From assembly GCF_003696365.1 (NCBI RefSeq), contig NZ_RFFM01000009.1, positions 34,917-98,916 on the forward strand: a DNA stretch of 64,000 nt, read 5' to 3'. Both the position numbers and the translations under genes were made by a program. The notes under the pieces are model-generated. The model was not told the DNA's origin. It saw only the letters and a list, made by a program, of their open reading frames with translations, and did no database searches. Below, piece after piece: positions 63,344 through 64,000 of the stretch (positions are counted from its first letter, which is position 1; each line of letters opens with the position of its first letter). Origin of the DNA: Stutzerimonas zhaodongensis. GTDB taxonomy: Bacteria; Pseudomonadota; Gammaproteobacteria; Pseudomonadales; Pseudomonadaceae.

Positions 63344-63673
63344 AAATCATCAACATTCAGTGATGCCGATCTGCTGACGTGACACAGGATCGCTTAATTT
63401 GAGAGCGCCCGATATGGTTAGGTTGAAATCTTCCCTATCAGGCTTAAAAGCCGCTAAGCCCCGGCTGAGTTAAGAGTTGATTTCATCTCAAGCGCCCCGA
63501 CAGGCTTGGGCATCACCAAACCTTCAACGAACCCGATGCTCGATACTTCATCGCTACTCGATATTCATTTGTGCTTGGGAAACTGATGCAAGACCAATAA
63601 GCGCGTACCCGTGGCCATCGCCTTGATCTCGGCATCTCGACCGTGCTTTGCATTAACTTGCCTGGATACCACC

Positions 63674-64000
63674 TCACTCAGCCGCCACCGATGACCCCGG
63701 CAGGGGCACGCTGGTACATATCTCGGAAGTCAGCCCGGACGATTTGCCAGCGCGGGCCTTACTCTGCAACTGCTGCAAGACTGATCGTGGTCCTCGTAGG
63801 AACCTTCACGAAAGTGGCCGAAACGCACCCTCCCCTCGGCATCGATAAAGCAGTGCGCAGGCCAGTACCTGTATCGAATGCGAGCGTTATCGCATAGGTG
63901 TTGTCTAGGGCTACCGGGTGCCCGATCTCCACCTTGTTCACCTCCGCTACAGCCCGGTATCGCGGACGCTTTCGCTCAGCAGGCTCCAGTCCCAGCAAGC
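63674..64000 (-). pseudogene. Thioredoxin-like protein, frameshifted, cut by window edge
   Basis: From the window end the minus strand reads EVNKVEIGHPVALDNTYAITLAFDT, shifts frame to RYWPAHCFIDAEGRVRFGHFREGSYEDHDQ, and shifts again to VLQQLQSKARAGKSSG before a stop at 63674. Joined, this is the C-terminal part of a DipZ/TlpA-like thioredoxin-fold protein (PVALDNxYAIxxAF...RYWPAxxFIDAxGRxRxxHFxEGxYE). Two single-base changes are needed to restore it, so it is a pseudogene unless the sequence is wrong. The interval 63344-63673 shows no other gene. Confidence 0.6.

Overview
The window reads as a GC-rich Pseudomonadaceae chromosome (Pseudomonas/Stutzerimonas type). The evidence is a complete rutABCDEF pyrimidine-degradation operon with RutR, a CodB-PucR-CodA cassette, a quinohaemoprotein alcohol dehydrogenase driven by a sigma-54 promoter with an AcoR-like activator, a FhuA-type siderophore receptor behind a Fur box, and REP-like intergenic hairpins. 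This identification is an inference from gene content; no rRNA or tRNA gene was seen.

Positions 1 to about 26,450 are an accessory, defence-island-like region. They hold a Phd/VapC-type module whose toxin gene is frameshifted, and a Fic AMP-transferase gene lying between that module and a second, decayed copy. Next come a periplasmic asparaginase, a lipoprotein and a ProQ/FinO RNA-binding protein. A MazG-like pyrophosphohydrolase is followed by a large nuclease-helicase fusion (DUF2075), with a second DUF2075 protein at 24.6 kb and a scrambled remnant of a third at 5.4 kb. The centrepiece is a five-gene operon at 9.9-14.8 kb. It encodes a graspetide-like RiPP precursor with four TK(T/S)x4ExDD(D/N) core repeats, its ATP-grasp ligase, a membrane protein resembling signalling-effector membrane modules, and a Gabija-like pair (OLD/TOPRIM nuclease plus short UvrD-like helicase). 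A 1,645-residue STAND ATPase with a Cap4-like nuclease domain follows, overlapping an HsdR-like nuclease gene. A possible C4-like structured RNA with a leader ORF and two small zinc-finger or nuclease-like genes complete the island.

Positions 26.7-46.5 kb are devoted to acquiring nitrogen from amino acids and nucleobases. They contain a polar amino-acid ABC transporter, codB-pucR-codA, a BMP-type nucleoside ABC transporter co-transcribed with a 2-oxoglutarate/Fe(II) oxygenase and a VOC protein, a RutB paralogue downstream of rutR, and rutABCDEF. RutR-type operators and sigma-54-like promoters fit nitrogen control. No rutG transporter is present, so CodB and the BMP transporter are the candidate importers.

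Positions 46.9-57.2 kb hold the siderophore receptor, the PQQ alcohol dehydrogenase/aldehyde dehydrogenase pair with its regulator, and a divergent MerR/MFS efflux pair whose operator sits in a 19-bp promoter spacer. From 57.4 kb to the end, signalling genes (a diguanylate cyclase and a 1,202-residue hybrid histidine kinase) are interspersed with three decayed genes: a metallo-hydrolase, an NTP/NDP-translocase-like transporter and a thioredoxin-like protein.
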